Source: Alphaproteobacteria bacterium
GTDB lineage: Bacteria > Pseudomonadota > Alphaproteobacteria > UBA9655
Assembly: GCA_027459605.1 (NCBI GenBank)
Contig: DAIDHR010000007.1
Span: forward strand, 13,806-65,114
Length of the DNA stretch: 51,309 nucleotides
Direction: 5' to 3'
The stretch's first letter is position 1, and each line of letters begins with the position of its first letter. The position numbers and the translations under genes are program-made. The notes under the pieces are model-generated. The model worked only from the letters and a program-made list of their open reading frames with translations. It was not told the origin of the DNA and ran no database searches. Below are positions 15,805-24,855 of the stretch, piece after piece.

Positions 15805-17037
15805 ATGAATTTTATTATTAAACAGTTCCTAACAAAAATCAAAACAGGGCCCTATTCTTCGCCTATAAAATTAAAGATTTATCGATCTCTGACTGACCAG
15901 GCATTATACAAGGAAATAGATCCATCCTTGACTGCCCTCCTTATAGGTTTTTTAACCTATATTGAAATTTTATTTTATAAACAGACATTGTTGCTTCATG
16001 TTTGGATGTTTTTATATTTTTTATATTACGTAGCAAGAATAGTTAGCCATTATTTATACCTCAAAAGTAAACTGCTAAGCGAGAAAACAAAAGAAACAAG
16101 ATTTTCTGCCATCCAAATTGCTATGTGGGGATTTTTTGGTGGATTTGTTTGGATTTTTTTCCTTTTGATACTTTTTATTCAAGACTACCCTCCTGAAGCT
16201 AGGCTTCTTGGTGTATGGAATTTTTCTTTATTTACTGCCGGTCTGTTATTGCGTTTTACTTTTTCTCCTTTAGTCTATTTATGTTACATAATTATAATTG
16301 GAATTCCTTTATTTTTTCTATTTATTGCGCAAGGAATTCCTTTCATTATACTAGGCATTTCACTAATGGTATTTTTTGTATTTTCAGTAGTAACAATAAA
16401 TAATTATTATTCAATTGTTTTTAATTCATTTTATCTTCAGTATGAATATAAAAGGGTTCTTACCAGATTGAAAAAATTAAATAAAGAACTTCGCATGGAA
16501 ATACACCGCCGTCATAAGGCAGAAGCAAAACTAAAATTAAGTGCTACCCATGATGCGCTCACAGGGTTGCCTAATCGCCTTCTTCTTCAAGATCGAGTAA
16601 ATCAAGCCATTCTAGCAAGCGAAAGAAATCATTCTCATTGTGCCATTCTCTTTATTGATCTTGATAAGTTTAAGGTCGTTAATGACGACTATGGCCATGA
16701 AATAGGAGATAAGATTTTAAAAAAGGTTGCCAAAAGGCTGAAAAAAACAATAAGGGCTGTAGACACAATAGGACGCATTGGGGGTGATGAATTCATCGTT
16801 CTTATTTCCGACCTTGAAAAAGAAGAAAATGTTACTGTGATTGCTCAAAAAATTATAAAAAGCTTTGCCGAACCTTATATTTTGGGAAAGTTATCTTTTA
16901 TGTGCTCTGCTAGTATAGGAATTGCCATTTTTCCTAAGGGTGGACGGAAACACATGGAATTAATTAAAAACGCAGATTCAGCTATGTATGAAGCCAAAAA
17001 TAGGGGTGGTTCCTGTTTTGTCTTTTACAAGCCTTAA
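15805..17037 (+). CDS. Membrane-bound diguanylate cyclase (GGDEF)
   Basis: 410 residues. Six or so hydrophobic spans occupy about 45-215, a short coiled coil follows (LKKLNKELRMEIHRRHKAEAK, in part), then a GGDEF domain (about 245-408). The catalytic signature RIGGDEF is intact. RAVD stands five residues before it, matching the product-inhibition I-site RxxD. DALTGLPNR and FIDLDKFK motifs are normal. It should make c-di-GMP from two GTP at the membrane. The sensor part matches no family I recognise. The gene stands alone and has no good ribosome binding site of its own; see the mini-ORF entry. Confidence 0.93.
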   Translation: MNFIIKQFLTKIKTGPYSSPIKLKIYRSLTDQALYKEIDPSLTALLIGFLTYIEILFYKQTLLLHVWMFLYFLYYVARIVSHYLYLKSKLLSEKTKETRFSAIQIAMWGFFGGFVWIFFLLILFIQDYPPEARLLGVWNFSLFTAGLLLRFTFSPLVYLCYIIIIGIPLFFLFIAQGIPFIILGISLMVFFVFSVVTINNYYSIVFNSFYLQYEYKRVLTRLKKLNKELRMEIHRRHKAEAKLKLSATHDALTGLPNRLLLQDRVNQAILASERNHSHCAILFIDLDKFKVVNDDYGHEIGDKILKKVAKRLKKTIRAVDTIGRIGGDEFIVLISDLEKEENVTVIAQKIIKSFAEPYILGKLSFMCSASIGIAIFPKGGRKHMELIKNADSAMYEAKNRGGSCFVFYKP

Positions 17038-17050
17038 AAGAAAGCGAACC

Positions 17051-17461
17051 CTACTTCCAGAGGAAGAATTTCTTTGTAAGTTCAGTGACTTCATCCCAGG
17101 GGCCAAAGAAAACAGCGCCATAATAGGTTAGCTCTTCTTCATGTGTTTTCTTTGTATTTTCAAGCTGTTCTAGATAAGTTCCCCCTGTCATTGTATTTGT
17201 GAAATCAACACAGACTATCCTTTTCGCTTTTGCTTCATGAAGGGCAGCTCGGATCTTGTTTGAATTTGCACCGAGGACAATAAAAGGTATGCTTGAGATT
17301 GCGGGATGAGAGAGGCCTGTAGCATCAATATAATTGCAAAGGAGAGCTTTATCGCCCTCAACAATTTGCCCAATCCCAAAACTCATGTGAGCCAAAGCAT
17401 TCATAGCAACACCTGGAGCACAAGATTTGTTGATCACGGCGACAAGTTTATTTTCAAACAT
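17051..17461 (-). CDS. DUF2000 family protein
   Basis: 136 residues. The N-terminal ENKLVAVINKSCAPGVAMNALAH pattern (shown in part) with PGVAMNALAHMSFG matches DUF2000, whose fold is related to peptidyl-tRNA hydrolase 2. Function in bacteria is unknown. AAGGG nine bases upstream supports the start. It converges on the diguanylate cyclase gene, 13 bp away, and no terminator is visible between them. Confidence 0.75.
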   Translation of the reverse strand: MFENKLVAVINKSCAPGVAMNALAHMSFGIGQIVEGDKALLCNYIDATGLSHPAISSIPFIVLGANSNKIRAALHEAKAKRIVCVDFTNTMTGGTYLEQLENTKKTHEEELTYYGAVFFGPWDEVTELTKKFFLWK

Positions 17462-17516
17462 AGTAAATTTCCCTTAGGGGTATGTTAAAAAAAGGAAAAG
17501 GGGGAAGCAACAAAAA

Positions 17517-17545
17517 ATCCTCTCTGAATAACATTCAGAGAGGAT
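17517..17545 (-). terminator. Rho-independent terminator of the ATP/ADP translocase gene
   Basis: A perfect 13-bp stem (ATCCTCTCTGAAT at 17517-17529 with its complement at 17533-17545) with a three-base loop. Read on the minus strand it is followed by six T (17512-17517). It begins 20 bp after the translocase stop. Confidence 0.9.
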
Positions 17546-17565
17546 TTAATGTTAAACTTGAAAGT

Positions 17566-19119
17566 TTAGGCAGCTTTAAGTTCTTTTTCTTTTTCTGCGA
17601 CTTTCTGGTTGTACATTTTGCTAAGTCCACCGGCTGCAAACATCCACGCCAAAATCACAACAAGCATCACGCCACAAGAATAAGGAGCAATGGTGATTTG
17701 GGTAGCTGTGGTTGAAATAGTCAGCAAGAGGAACTGTTGAACGACGGCACCGCCTGATTTTCCTAAACGGCCTCCGATGACGTCAACGGCAGCCTTACCC
17801 TTAACCTTGAGTTCTTGATCAAGAGGGATGTATGACATTTCTTTTGTCGGATCGAAAAGGGAGTATTTTGTTCCCTTACTCAAGATATTTTGGGTAGCTC
17901 CAATCATCACAGCCATGAAGACAGGGGTAACACCCATGGCAATCGTCAACCAATCTAACTGATCGCGGAAGATCACAAAGATATAAAAGAGAACGCCTGT
18001 GATCAGAAGGATAATGGGAGTTAAGATAGCGCCTGTAAACCATCCGAAGCGGCGAACGATTCCTTTACAGAGTAATATCAGGGCAATGGTTGCAATTCCT
18101 GTGAAGGTCGAGAAATTACCCATGAATGAGCTGTAATCATTCTCTCTAAATGTGCCATCAACGGTATAAAGAAGTTTGAGTTGGCTCTTCCAAGTTACTT
18201 CCACGAGGTTGATGGACATGCCATAACCCAAGACGAGGAGGGCGACAAACCCAAGGTAACGGGAGGTAAAGAGGTATTTAAAGCTTTCGCCGATAGAAAG
18301 TTTTGGCTTTTCCTTTTTCTCTTTTTTAGGAGTGGCAGCCGCATCATAATAGAATGGGTCGGTTAGAATATTTCTGTTCATCCACCAATAGATCAAAACT
18401 GTTGCCAGACCTGCAATAACCACAGCTCCCATCATATAGTTTAAGCTGATGCCCCATGCATCTACCTCTGGTGGATAAAGATCACGAATATCAGAAAGGT
18501 AGGTTACGGTTTGACCTGATAAAATTAAGGCAATGTTTCCAAGGAGAGGGAACAAGGAATAAAATCTCTTGGCTTCATTAGTTCGGGTAATTTCATTCGC
18601 AAATTGCCAAAACAAAAGGGAAACGACAACGCTTCCCCAAAGCTCAGCCATGATATAGAAAATTGCATACGACCAAGCTCCCCAAAGCGCGAAAATAAAT
18701 CTTAAGTGGGGAATAGCTAGTTTCATAGCTTCTACTGTTTCGGAAGAGGGATGAAGCAAAGCTTTGTTTGGGTATATGATAAAAGCAAATGCTCCAAAGA
18801 AAGCAACAAACGGAATAATACAGGCATAAAAAAGATTTTCCTTTGAAAGTGTATTGCTAAGCTTTGCGTACAGGATAACAAAAAGGATGGAGGCAGGTGT
18901 TACTCCCCAGAACTTAAGGAAGTTAATGGCTTCAGCTCCGGAAGCACCAACGACAAGTGTATCTTTCGTATCCCTAAGGATTGTATAGTTAAAAAGAATG
19001 AAGAACATCATCATACCCATAGGTAAAAATTTCTTCATTTCAAAATTTTGAATGGGCCAAAGCGCAGCTCGTAACTTTGAAAACTGAGGTTCTTGCTGCG
19101 GGATAGCTTGTAAAGACAT
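17566..19119 (-). CDS. tlc: ATP/ADP translocase (Tlc/NTT family)
   Basis: 517 residues with about 12 membrane spans. It resembles rickettsial Tlc strongly along its length: an N-terminal LRAALWPIQNFEMKKFLP block, FNYTILRDTKD, AELWGSVVVSLLFWQFANEIT (shown in part), MNRNILTDP, YGMSINLVEVTWKSQ, and SKGTKYSLFDPTKEM followed by YIPLDQELKVKGKAAVDVIGG-type sequence. Such carriers exchange host ATP for bacterial ADP across the inner membrane, so-called energy parasitism. Some family members move other nucleotides or NAD, which sequence reading cannot exclude. It is monocistronic with a strong terminator. AAAAGGATCAGG precedes the ATG. Confidence 0.95.
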   Translation of the reverse strand: MSLQAIPQQEPQFSKLRAALWPIQNFEMKKFLPMGMMMFFILFNYTILRDTKDTLVVGASGAEAINFLKFWGVTPASILFVILYAKLSNTLSKENLFYACIIPFVAFFGAFAFIIYPNKALLHPSSETVEAMKLAIPHLRFIFALWGAWSYAIFYIMAELWGSVVVSLLFWQFANEITRTNEAKRFYSLFPLLGNIALILSGQTVTYLSDIRDLYPPEVDAWGISLNYMMGAVVIAGLATVLIYWWMNRNILTDPFYYDAAATPKKEKKEKPKLSIGESFKYLFTSRYLGFVALLVLGYGMSINLVEVTWKSQLKLLYTVDGTFRENDYSSFMGNFSTFTGIATIALILLCKGIVRRFGWFTGAILTPIILLITGVLFYIFVIFRDQLDWLTIAMGVTPVFMAVMIGATQNILSKGTKYSLFDPTKEMSYIPLDQELKVKGKAAVDVIGGRLGKSGGAVVQQFLLLTISTTATQITIAPYSCGVMLVVILAWMFAAGGLSKMYNQKVAEKEKELKAA

Positions 19120-19350
19120 GGACCTGATCCTTTTTATGTTGCTTTCTTGTAAACCTAATAAATAATAGCTTGAATAAAGCTTGATCTCAAATATATATTT
19201 AACGCAAAAGTACCTTTAAGCGAACGTGATTAAAGATGCAATGCGATTAACAATTTTTCGCTGATTTGTCAACTAGGGATTTGGACACATATGCGGGATA
19301 GAAAAATTAAATATTAAATTCCAAACGTAGCGATCACAAGAGAGTGGGAG

Positions 19351-19390
19351 AGCAGGAATTGGAGGGAGGCGTGAGGGTCTCCTCCATTCC
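19351..19390. repeat. Imperfect inverted repeat downstream of the Cys-rich gene
   Basis: GGAATTGGAGG (19355-19365) and CCTCCATTCC (19381-19390) pair with one bulged base. It lies 25 bp after the stop of the minus-strand gene at 19416. No T run follows, so a terminator role is only possible. Confidence 0.3.
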
Positions 19391-19415
19391 CTTCAAAAGT
19401 TTTTATTTTAAAGCT

Positions 19416-19751
19416 TTACTTCCTTCTAACTGTTGGTGCTTTGCGTCCAACTGCCGAAAACGTACACGAGCAACCATGCATGCCATCATCGCAAGTCACA
19501 TTAGCTTCAGCGCCAACCACTGTACTGCAGTTTTCAAAATCCATCTGACAAGCCGATTGACAGTCATCCTGTGTCCACGCACAGATGTCAAGCACTCCTA
19601 CACAGAGCCCTCCTGCAGGACCACTTAATTTCGACCGACGGTGCCTATCTTCCATCGAACCTCTTTCCTTATAAGCAGGGGCCCCGTAGCTAGCCTGTAT
19701 TGAGCCACCTATCAGGAGAATACTGAATATAAAAAGAATTTTTTTAGTCAT
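19416..19751 (-). CDS. Small secreted cysteine-rich protein (C-x6-C ... C-x6-C-x-C type)
   Basis: 111 residues, not recognised. Signal peptide with core ILFIFSILLIGG and likely cleavage near SYGA (residue 24). The mature part has nine cysteines: LCVGVLDIC, WTQDDCQSAC, FENC, VTC and HGCSC. The C-terminal C-x6-C-x-C pattern recurs in the protein at 34387-34782 (CPLGQETCTC, CPVGQRMCTC), as does the leading C-x6-C, so the two are probably related. AAGGAA eight bases upstream supports the start. Disulfide-rich, so likely periplasmic or exported. Confidence 0.65.
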   Translation of the reverse strand: MTKKILFIFSILLIGGSIQASYGAPAYKERGSMEDRHRRSKLSGPAGGLCVGVLDICAWTQDDCQSACQMDFENCSTVVGAEANVTCDDGMHGCSCTFSAVGRKAPTVRRK

Positions 19752-20098
19752 AATAAATTTCCTTTTCTAGAGTTTGTTTAATATTTAAAATGAAAAATAT
19801 TTTTCATCTTTCATTGAGTTTTTTAACTCAATTAGCATAAGATAAGCATACATTTCTTAAGAATTCATTAATCCTTATCTTTCTGTTCATCAGTTATTGA
19901 TAGCTTATAAAATTAATCGCATCTCGATTATTAAGCGTTTCCATTGTTATTACTTGTTAAAGTTTTTGTTTTTACAACCCATTATCTCTTGGGTGTGGCT
20001 ATTCAAAGTTTAAAAATTCTGATCAAGGATGTTAATAGTATTTTAGTTTCTTTAGCATAATGTTTTATAATAAGAAAAATCTGAATTAAGGATAATAC
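19752..20098. other. A/T-rich divergent intergenic region
   Basis: 347 bp between the Cys-rich gene and nnrDE. It holds one small hairpin (ATTGAGTT 19813-19820 with AACTCAAT 19825-19832, loop TTTT). The promoters of both genes must be here. I see no gene. Confidence 0.5.
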
Positions 20099-21523
20099 GT
20101 GAAACACGAACTCCTAACAGTCGAAGGAATACGAGCCGCCGAAAAACAGGCGCTTGCAGAAGGTATTTCTCTTGAAACCCTTATGGGAAGTGCAGGGAGA
20201 GCTGTTGCAAAAGTTATTTTTAAAGAATTTCTTCTCTGTCCAACATTAATCCTTTGTGGTCCTGGAAAAAATGGTGGTGATGCTAAGATTGTAGCGCAAG
20301 CTTTAAAGGAAAAAAATTGGCCAATTGAGGTTATATCCCTTTCTCACCTTTCTTCTTTTGAAGAAATTCAAAAGTCTTTAAACTTGGCCCACCTTATCGT
20401 TGATGGACTTTTTGGGATAGGGTTGACACGCCCCTTAGAAGGAGAGGCTTTAAAGCTGGTTGAGTTAGTGAATAGCTCTTCCAAACCTGTCGTTGCCATT
20501 GATATTCCCTCAGGAATTGAGGCAAATTCGGGTGCAAGTTGTGGGGCTGCGATTCAGGCGACCTGCACCGTTACTTTTTTGAGGGCGAAGCCTGGTCACT
20601 TTCTTCTTCCGGGAAGGCTTCATACCGGAAAACTGTTTATCGATGATATCAAAGTTCCAGAGAGTGTTATTCCTCCGACCTCCTACTTTTTAAACACTCC
20701 TTCCTTGTGGACGGATTCTCTGAAGGATCCCCAACCTACCGATCATAAATACAGTCGGGGAGCGTGTATCATTATGGGAAATGGAAGTATGCCAGGAGCT
20801 TTAAGGCTTGCGGCTCTGGCTGCTCGAAGGGTTGGAGCGGGTCTTGTTCGCCTGACCTGCAAGACCGAGGACTACCCTATTTTTGCAAGTTCAGTTTGGG
20901 GGGATATCATTATGCCCCTTGCCTCAGCTAAGGATTTTTTAAATTTAGTCAAGGATGATCACTTTAATGCTCTTTTATGGGGAGCAGGGGCCTTCCCAAC
21001 GGAATCGACACGCCAACAAGCTCTTTTATTATTGTCTCTCAAAAAAAACTGTGTTTTGGATGGAGGAGCTTTGTCGAGTTTTGAAGGGAAGTCATTGGAA
21101 CTTACCACCCATCTTCATGAAAATGTGATCTTAACACCCCATGAAGGTGAGTTTTTTAGGCTTTTCCCTCACTTGGCCTTTTTAAAGAGTAAGGCTGAAA
21201 AGGCGTTAAAAGCAGCAGAGGAGGCAGGCTCCATCATTGTCCTGAAAGGCTATGATACGATCATAGCATCCCCAAAGGGGGAGATCATCATAAATGCCAA
21301 TGCTCCGGCAACCCTTGCCACCGCAGGGACAGGAGATGTACTTGCAGGGCTGATGACAGGTCTATTGGCTCAAGGGCTTCTTCCCTTTCAAGCAGCGGCT
21401 GCGGCCGTATGGATCCAAGGAGAAGCTGCAAACAGGAGGGGACTTGGTTTGATTGCGGAAGATTTACTGAGTGAGATTCCCGCTGTTCTTCAGTTTTTAA
21501 GTGTCCTCAAAAAACAGCATTAA
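20099..21523 (+). CDS. nnrDE: Bifunctional NAD(P)H-hydrate epimerase / ADP-dependent NAD(P)H-hydrate dehydratase
   Basis: 474 residues, a fusion of the YjeF N-terminal epimerase (about 1-205, CGPGKNGGDAKIVAQALK and DGLFGIGLTRP) and the ribokinase-like dehydratase (about 215-470, LTPHEGEFFRLFP and ATAGTGDVLAGLMTGLLAQG). It repairs damaged NADH and NADPH hydrates. The start is GTG with AAGGAT six bases before it. The gene stands alone and converges on engB with a 23-bp gap. The epimerase motif normally reads NNGGDG; here it is KNGGDA, a small departure. Confidence 0.93.
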   Translation: MKHELLTVEGIRAAEKQALAEGISLETLMGSAGRAVAKVIFKEFLLCPTLILCGPGKNGGDAKIVAQALKEKNWPIEVISLSHLSSFEEIQKSLNLAHLIVDGLFGIGLTRPLEGEALKLVELVNSSSKPVVAIDIPSGIEANSGASCGAAIQATCTVTFLRAKPGHFLLPGRLHTGKLFIDDIKVPESVIPPTSYFLNTPSLWTDSLKDPQPTDHKYSRGACIIMGNGSMPGALRLAALAARRVGAGLVRLTCKTEDYPIFASSVWGDIIMPLASAKDFLNLVKDDHFNALLWGAGAFPTESTRQQALLLLSLKKNCVLDGGALSSFEGKSLELTTHLHENVILTPHEGEFFRLFPHLAFLKSKAEKALKAAEEAGSIIVLKGYDTIIASPKGEIIINANAPATLATAGTGDVLAGLMTGLLAQGLLPFQAAAAAVWIQGEAANRRGLGLIAEDLLSEIPAVLQFLSVLKKQH

Positions 21524-21546
21524 TGCAGAGGTAAAGATAAAGGGCA

Positions 21547-22185
21547 TCAAAGGCTTACCAACTCCACAATGGCTTCTCGTAAGGAGTCGATCCCTTCCTT
21601 TGTATGGGAACTTGTGAGAAGTGGAGTTGGGAAAGCAGCGGGGTGATCTTTTAAGGACTGTGTAATGGCATCAGTTACTGCTGCAAGTTCTTCAGCACTT
21701 GATTTGTCACTTTTCGTTAAAACGATTTGGTAAGAAACGGCTGCTTTATCCAGTTCTTCCATGATGGTTTTATCGCTAGATTTAAACCCATGGCGACTGT
21801 CAATAAGGAGGAAGACTCGCTTAAGGGGAACGCGGCCCTTTAAATAATCTTGAATGAGCTGAGACCAAAGCTTAATCTTAGCCTTTGAAACAGCTGCATA
21901 GCCATACCCCGGCATATCGACAATATAAAGGTGCTGTCCCAAAAGAAAGAAGTTTAATTGTTGAGTGCGCCCGGGCGTGTGGGACATTCGAGCCAAGTTT
22001 TTTCTTCCTAGAAGGGCGTTGATAAGGCTTGACTTTCCAACATTTGAGCGTCCGGCAAACGCAATTTCGGGAAGCGTCGGGGAGGGAAGAGAATCCACCT
22101 GAGCTGCTCCAGTCACGAACGTGCACTCTTGTGCAAAAAGCCAACGGATGAAGTCGTTGGTCTTAGGCTGCTTCTCGCTTGGCAT
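21547..22185 (-). CDS. engB: Ribosome biogenesis GTP-binding protein EngB/YsxC
   Basis: 212 residues. G1 is GRSNVGKSSLINALL, G3 DMPGYG, G4 TKSD, the normal set for EngB, a GTPase needed for large-subunit assembly. Its start lies 23 bp inside the end of yidC, so it is co-translated with it. This yidC-engB adjacency is common. Confidence 0.95.
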   Translation of the reverse strand: MPSEKQPKTNDFIRWLFAQECTFVTGAAQVDSLPSPTLPEIAFAGRSNVGKSSLINALLGRKNLARMSHTPGRTQQLNFFLLGQHLYIVDMPGYGYAAVSKAKIKLWSQLIQDYLKGRVPLKRVFLLIDSRHGFKSSDKTIMEELDKAAVSYQIVLTKSDKSSAEELAAVTDAITQSLKDHPAAFPTPLLTSSHTKEGIDSLREAIVELVSL

Positions 22186-23869
22186 GCTTTGCCTTTTTTC
22201 TTTCGGAGCGCTTCATGATGACCCATTGTTGAGCAATAGAAAGCGCATTGTTCCAAGCCCAGTAGATAACCAAGCCCGCAGGGAATTGGGCTAAAAGGTA
22301 GGTAAAGAAAATTGGCATGAACAAAAACATCTTTGCCTGAGTCGGATCAGCGGGGGGCGGGCTTAGCTTTTGTTGTAAGAACATGGTTCCTCCCATGATC
22401 AGCGGCCACGCGCCAATCATAAGGAAGGAGGGAGGATCCCATGGGATGAGGCCAAAAAGGTTAAAGATTGTCGTGGGGTCAGGTGCGGAAAGGTCATGAA
22501 TCCAGCCATAAAAGGGAGCTTGACGCATCTCAATTGAGACGAAAAGAACCTTATAAAGGGCAAAGAATACAGGAATTTGAATGACCATGGGAAGGCATCC
22601 AGCCATGGGATTCACTTTTTCTTTCTTATAGAGTTCCATGATTTTTTCATTCATTTTCATGCGGTCATCCGCATAGCGTTCACGGACTTTTTCAATTTGA
22701 GGCTGGAGAGTCTTCATACGTCCCATGGATTCATAGGACTTATTGGCGAGGGGGAAGAAAGCAAGCTTAATCAAAACAGTAAGTGCTAAAATCGCAAGAC
22801 CAAAGTTTCCTAAAAAGCCTTTCAGAAATTCAAGGGCATAAAAAATAGGTTTGGTTAGAAAATAAAACCATCCAAAATCAACGGCAAGATCAAAGTGATT
22901 GATCCCTAGTGTTTCTTCATATCCATCTAAAAGTCGCAAGACTTTGGCGCCTGCAAAAAAGTGGTCCGTTACCTCAATACTGTGACCTGGGGCAAGAGAA
23001 AGGGGATCTTTTTGATAAAGGGCGGTGATGAGGGTGTCCTCTGCCGTTCCATGGCGCGTATAGGAAGAGGTAACTTCAGCTTTAGGATCAGGAACAAGGG
23101 CCGTTAACCAATATTTATCGGTAAGTCCAAACCATCCTGCGCTTTTTGGATTTTGGAGAATACCTGTTTTAGCAATGTCATCGTAGCTTGGATCATAGAG
23201 TTTTCCATTAAACACACCAACAGGTCCCTCATGGAGGATAAAGAAACCGGATGACTTAGGTTCCCCTCGCCGAACTAAAATCCCTTGGGGAGCTAAGGAA
23301 ACTGGAGCAGCCCCTGAATTGGTAACCTTTTGGATGATGGTGAACATATAATTTTCATCAATGGAAATGATTTGCTGAAATAGAAGCCCTTGACCATTAT
23401 TCCAGGTTAAGGTGACAGGAGTTTGGGGGGTGAGAGTAAGACCATTAGTTTCCCAAACAGTCTTTTCAGTGGGTAATGAAATAGCTCCTCCTTGGGAAAC
23501 CCAGCCAAATCGAGCATAGTAAGCATGAGCTGTGTTTTCAGGGGATAAAAGGACAATTTCAGGGCTATTGGGATCTACAGTTTCTCGGTATTTTACAAGA
23601 GTAAGGTCATCTAATAATGCTCCTTCCAGATTAAGGGATCCCTTCACGCTACTGCTCTGGATTTGAAGTCTTCGAGGGGCTGCCTTTAATGCTTCTTCAT
23701 GGGGTAGGGGTTGAGGGGCTTGACTTGCTTGTTGTTGCGGTACGGTTACTTGCGGTTCATTCTGGGAAGGAGTGGGCTTTTGGGAAGTTGTAGGAAAAAA
23801 ATAGTAAAAGCCAAATAAAATTGCAGCCGAGAGAGCGATAGCAATAAAAAAATTCTTTTGTTCATTCAT
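22163..23869 (-). CDS. yidC: Membrane protein insertase YidC
   Basis: 568 residues, the Gram-negative form: N-terminal span (5-24), a Gln/Pro-rich linker, a large periplasmic beta domain (about 60-340), then five spans of the conserved insertase core with NPMAGCLPMVIQIPVFFALYK (in part) and FPAGLVIYWAWNN. The positively charged tail ends KKAKHAKREAA. It inserts membrane proteins alone or with SecYEG. It overlaps both neighbours (yidD by four bases, engB by 23). Confidence 0.97.
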   Translation of the reverse strand: MNEQKNFFIAIALSAAILFGFYYFFPTTSQKPTPSQNEPQVTVPQQQASQAPQPLPHEEALKAAPRRLQIQSSSVKGSLNLEGALLDDLTLVKYRETVDPNSPEIVLLSPENTAHAYYARFGWVSQGGAISLPTEKTVWETNGLTLTPQTPVTLTWNNGQGLLFQQIISIDENYMFTIIQKVTNSGAAPVSLAPQGILVRRGEPKSSGFFILHEGPVGVFNGKLYDPSYDDIAKTGILQNPKSAGWFGLTDKYWLTALVPDPKAEVTSSYTRHGTAEDTLITALYQKDPLSLAPGHSIEVTDHFFAGAKVLRLLDGYEETLGINHFDLAVDFGWFYFLTKPIFYALEFLKGFLGNFGLAILALTVLIKLAFFPLANKSYESMGRMKTLQPQIEKVRERYADDRMKMNEKIMELYKKEKVNPMAGCLPMVIQIPVFFALYKVLFVSIEMRQAPFYGWIHDLSAPDPTTIFNLFGLIPWDPPSFLMIGAWPLIMGGTMFLQQKLSPPPADPTQAKMFLFMPIFFTYLLAQFPAGLVIYWAWNNALSIAQQWVIMKRSERKKAKHAKREAA

Positions 23870-24087
23870 GATTCGTCTTCCTTAACGGGATCAAAACCGT
23901 GCCCACCCCAAGGATGACAACGGCTCAGCCTTTTCAAGGCTAAAATACATCCCTTATAAGGACCATAACGGTCGATGGCGTCAAGAGCATACTGTGAACA
24001 AGTAGGTAAAAAACGGCACCGTGATCGCAGGCATGGGGAAATGACAAGGCGATAGAAAGAAATGAATAATTTTAGGAAAAAGGTCAT
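23866..24087 (-). CDS. yidD: Membrane protein insertion efficiency factor YidD
   Basis: 73 residues from the start at 24087, chosen because MTFFLKLFISFYRLVISP matches the family's start; the frame is open to a GTG at 24135. The conserved CRFLPTCSQYALDAI and GGHGFDPV are present. It is a small amphipathic membrane-associated protein that aids YidC. It stops inside the first codons of yidC. It is separated from rnpA by a palindromic repeat rather than adjoining it. Confidence 0.93.
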   Translation of the reverse strand: MTFFLKLFISFYRLVISPCLRSRCRFLPTCSQYALDAIDRYGPYKGCILALKRLSRCHPWGGHGFDPVKEDES

Positions 24088-24195
24088 GATAACTTTCGTT
24101 CCAGTACTGCCAAAATCAACCTTGGGCGAAAACACAGGTCAATGAAATAGTCTAGGCGTTTTCAGCCACGATTGTATATATACCTATAGTCTCTT

Positions 24196-24326
24196 CGCCT
24201 TTCAAGTTTTGGGGGCGTTGCCCCGCCTTCGCGGGGGCAGGCTCTTCGGGTCTCGCTCTCTGTTACGTATTTCAATACGCTCATCGAGCTTGCTCTCCGG
24301 ACTCCTAGGAGGAAACTTGAAATCCT
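24196..24326. repeat. GC-rich palindromic intergenic repeat
   Basis: About 130 bp bounded by CAAGTTT (near 24203) and its complement AAACTTG (near 24314). Inside is a strong hairpin TGCCCCGC-CTTC-GCGGGGGCA (24229-24250) and smaller pairings. Base composition is far richer in G+C than the surroundings. It lies between yidD and rnpA, normally adjacent. It looks like a dispersed palindromic element of the kind found in Rickettsiales and relatives. No second copy is evident in this window. Confidence 0.55.
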
Positions 24327-24340
24327 TTGAGTATATGAGG

Positions 24341-24688
24341 CTAAGTTCTAGGATGAAACTTGATCAGAGCCTTTTCCAGCTCTTGCTCCATGAGAGAAAA
24401 ATTACGTCTTAAAATGTCCCTGCGGGCAATAAACACATAAGTGGCGCCTGACATACCGGCTTGGGGTAGGGCATGTTGAACAAGGGCACGTAAGCGCCTT
24501 TTAGCCTGATTGCGCTCAACAGCATTCCCAACTTTTCGGCTGGCTGTGAGCCCATAACGAATGGGACCATTTTGAGGCCTTCTCAGTATTTGAATGATAA
24601 AGGCAGGCGTATACTGCTTTTCGCCCAACTTTGTGACAAGGAGAAAGTCAGAACGCTTTTTAAGAAGCTCGAGAGGAGGTTTAGGCAC
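24341..24688 (-). CDS. rnpA: Ribonuclease P protein component
   Basis: 115 residues. The signature [18 protein letters not shown] is intact, as is YGLTASRK before it. It is the protein cofactor of RNase P, which matures tRNA 5' ends. The start is a GTG whose first eight bases overlap the end of rpmH (GTGCCTAA), so translation is coupled. Confidence 0.95.
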   Translation of the reverse strand: MPKPPLELLKKRSDFLLVTKLGEKQYTPAFIIQILRRPQNGPIRYGLTASRKVGNAVERNQAKRRLRALVQHALPQAGMSGATYVFIARRDILRRNFSLMEQELEKALIKFHPRT

Positions 24689-24815
24689 TCAACCGCGCGC
24701 GGCCTTTCGCACGACGACGAGAAATGACTTTGCGGCCACCTACGGTTGCCATGCGGGCTCTGAAGCCATGACGGCGCTTACGAATTAAATTACTGGGTTG
24801 AAAAGTCCGCTTCAC
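24681..24815 (-). CDS. rpmH: 50S ribosomal protein L34
   Basis: A 44-residue protein: [18 protein letters not shown], then [20 protein letters not shown] and RLSA. This is a full and typical L34. The start is GTG with AGGAGATAGGA upstream. It is followed by overlapping rnpA, the universal order near many bacterial origins. Confidence 0.97.
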   Translation of the reverse strand: MKRTFQPSNLIRKRRHGFRARMATVGGRKVISRRRAKGRARLSA

Positions 24816-24855
24816 GTTCCTATCTCCTATTATATGGCTTTAATGTCATTTGTGC

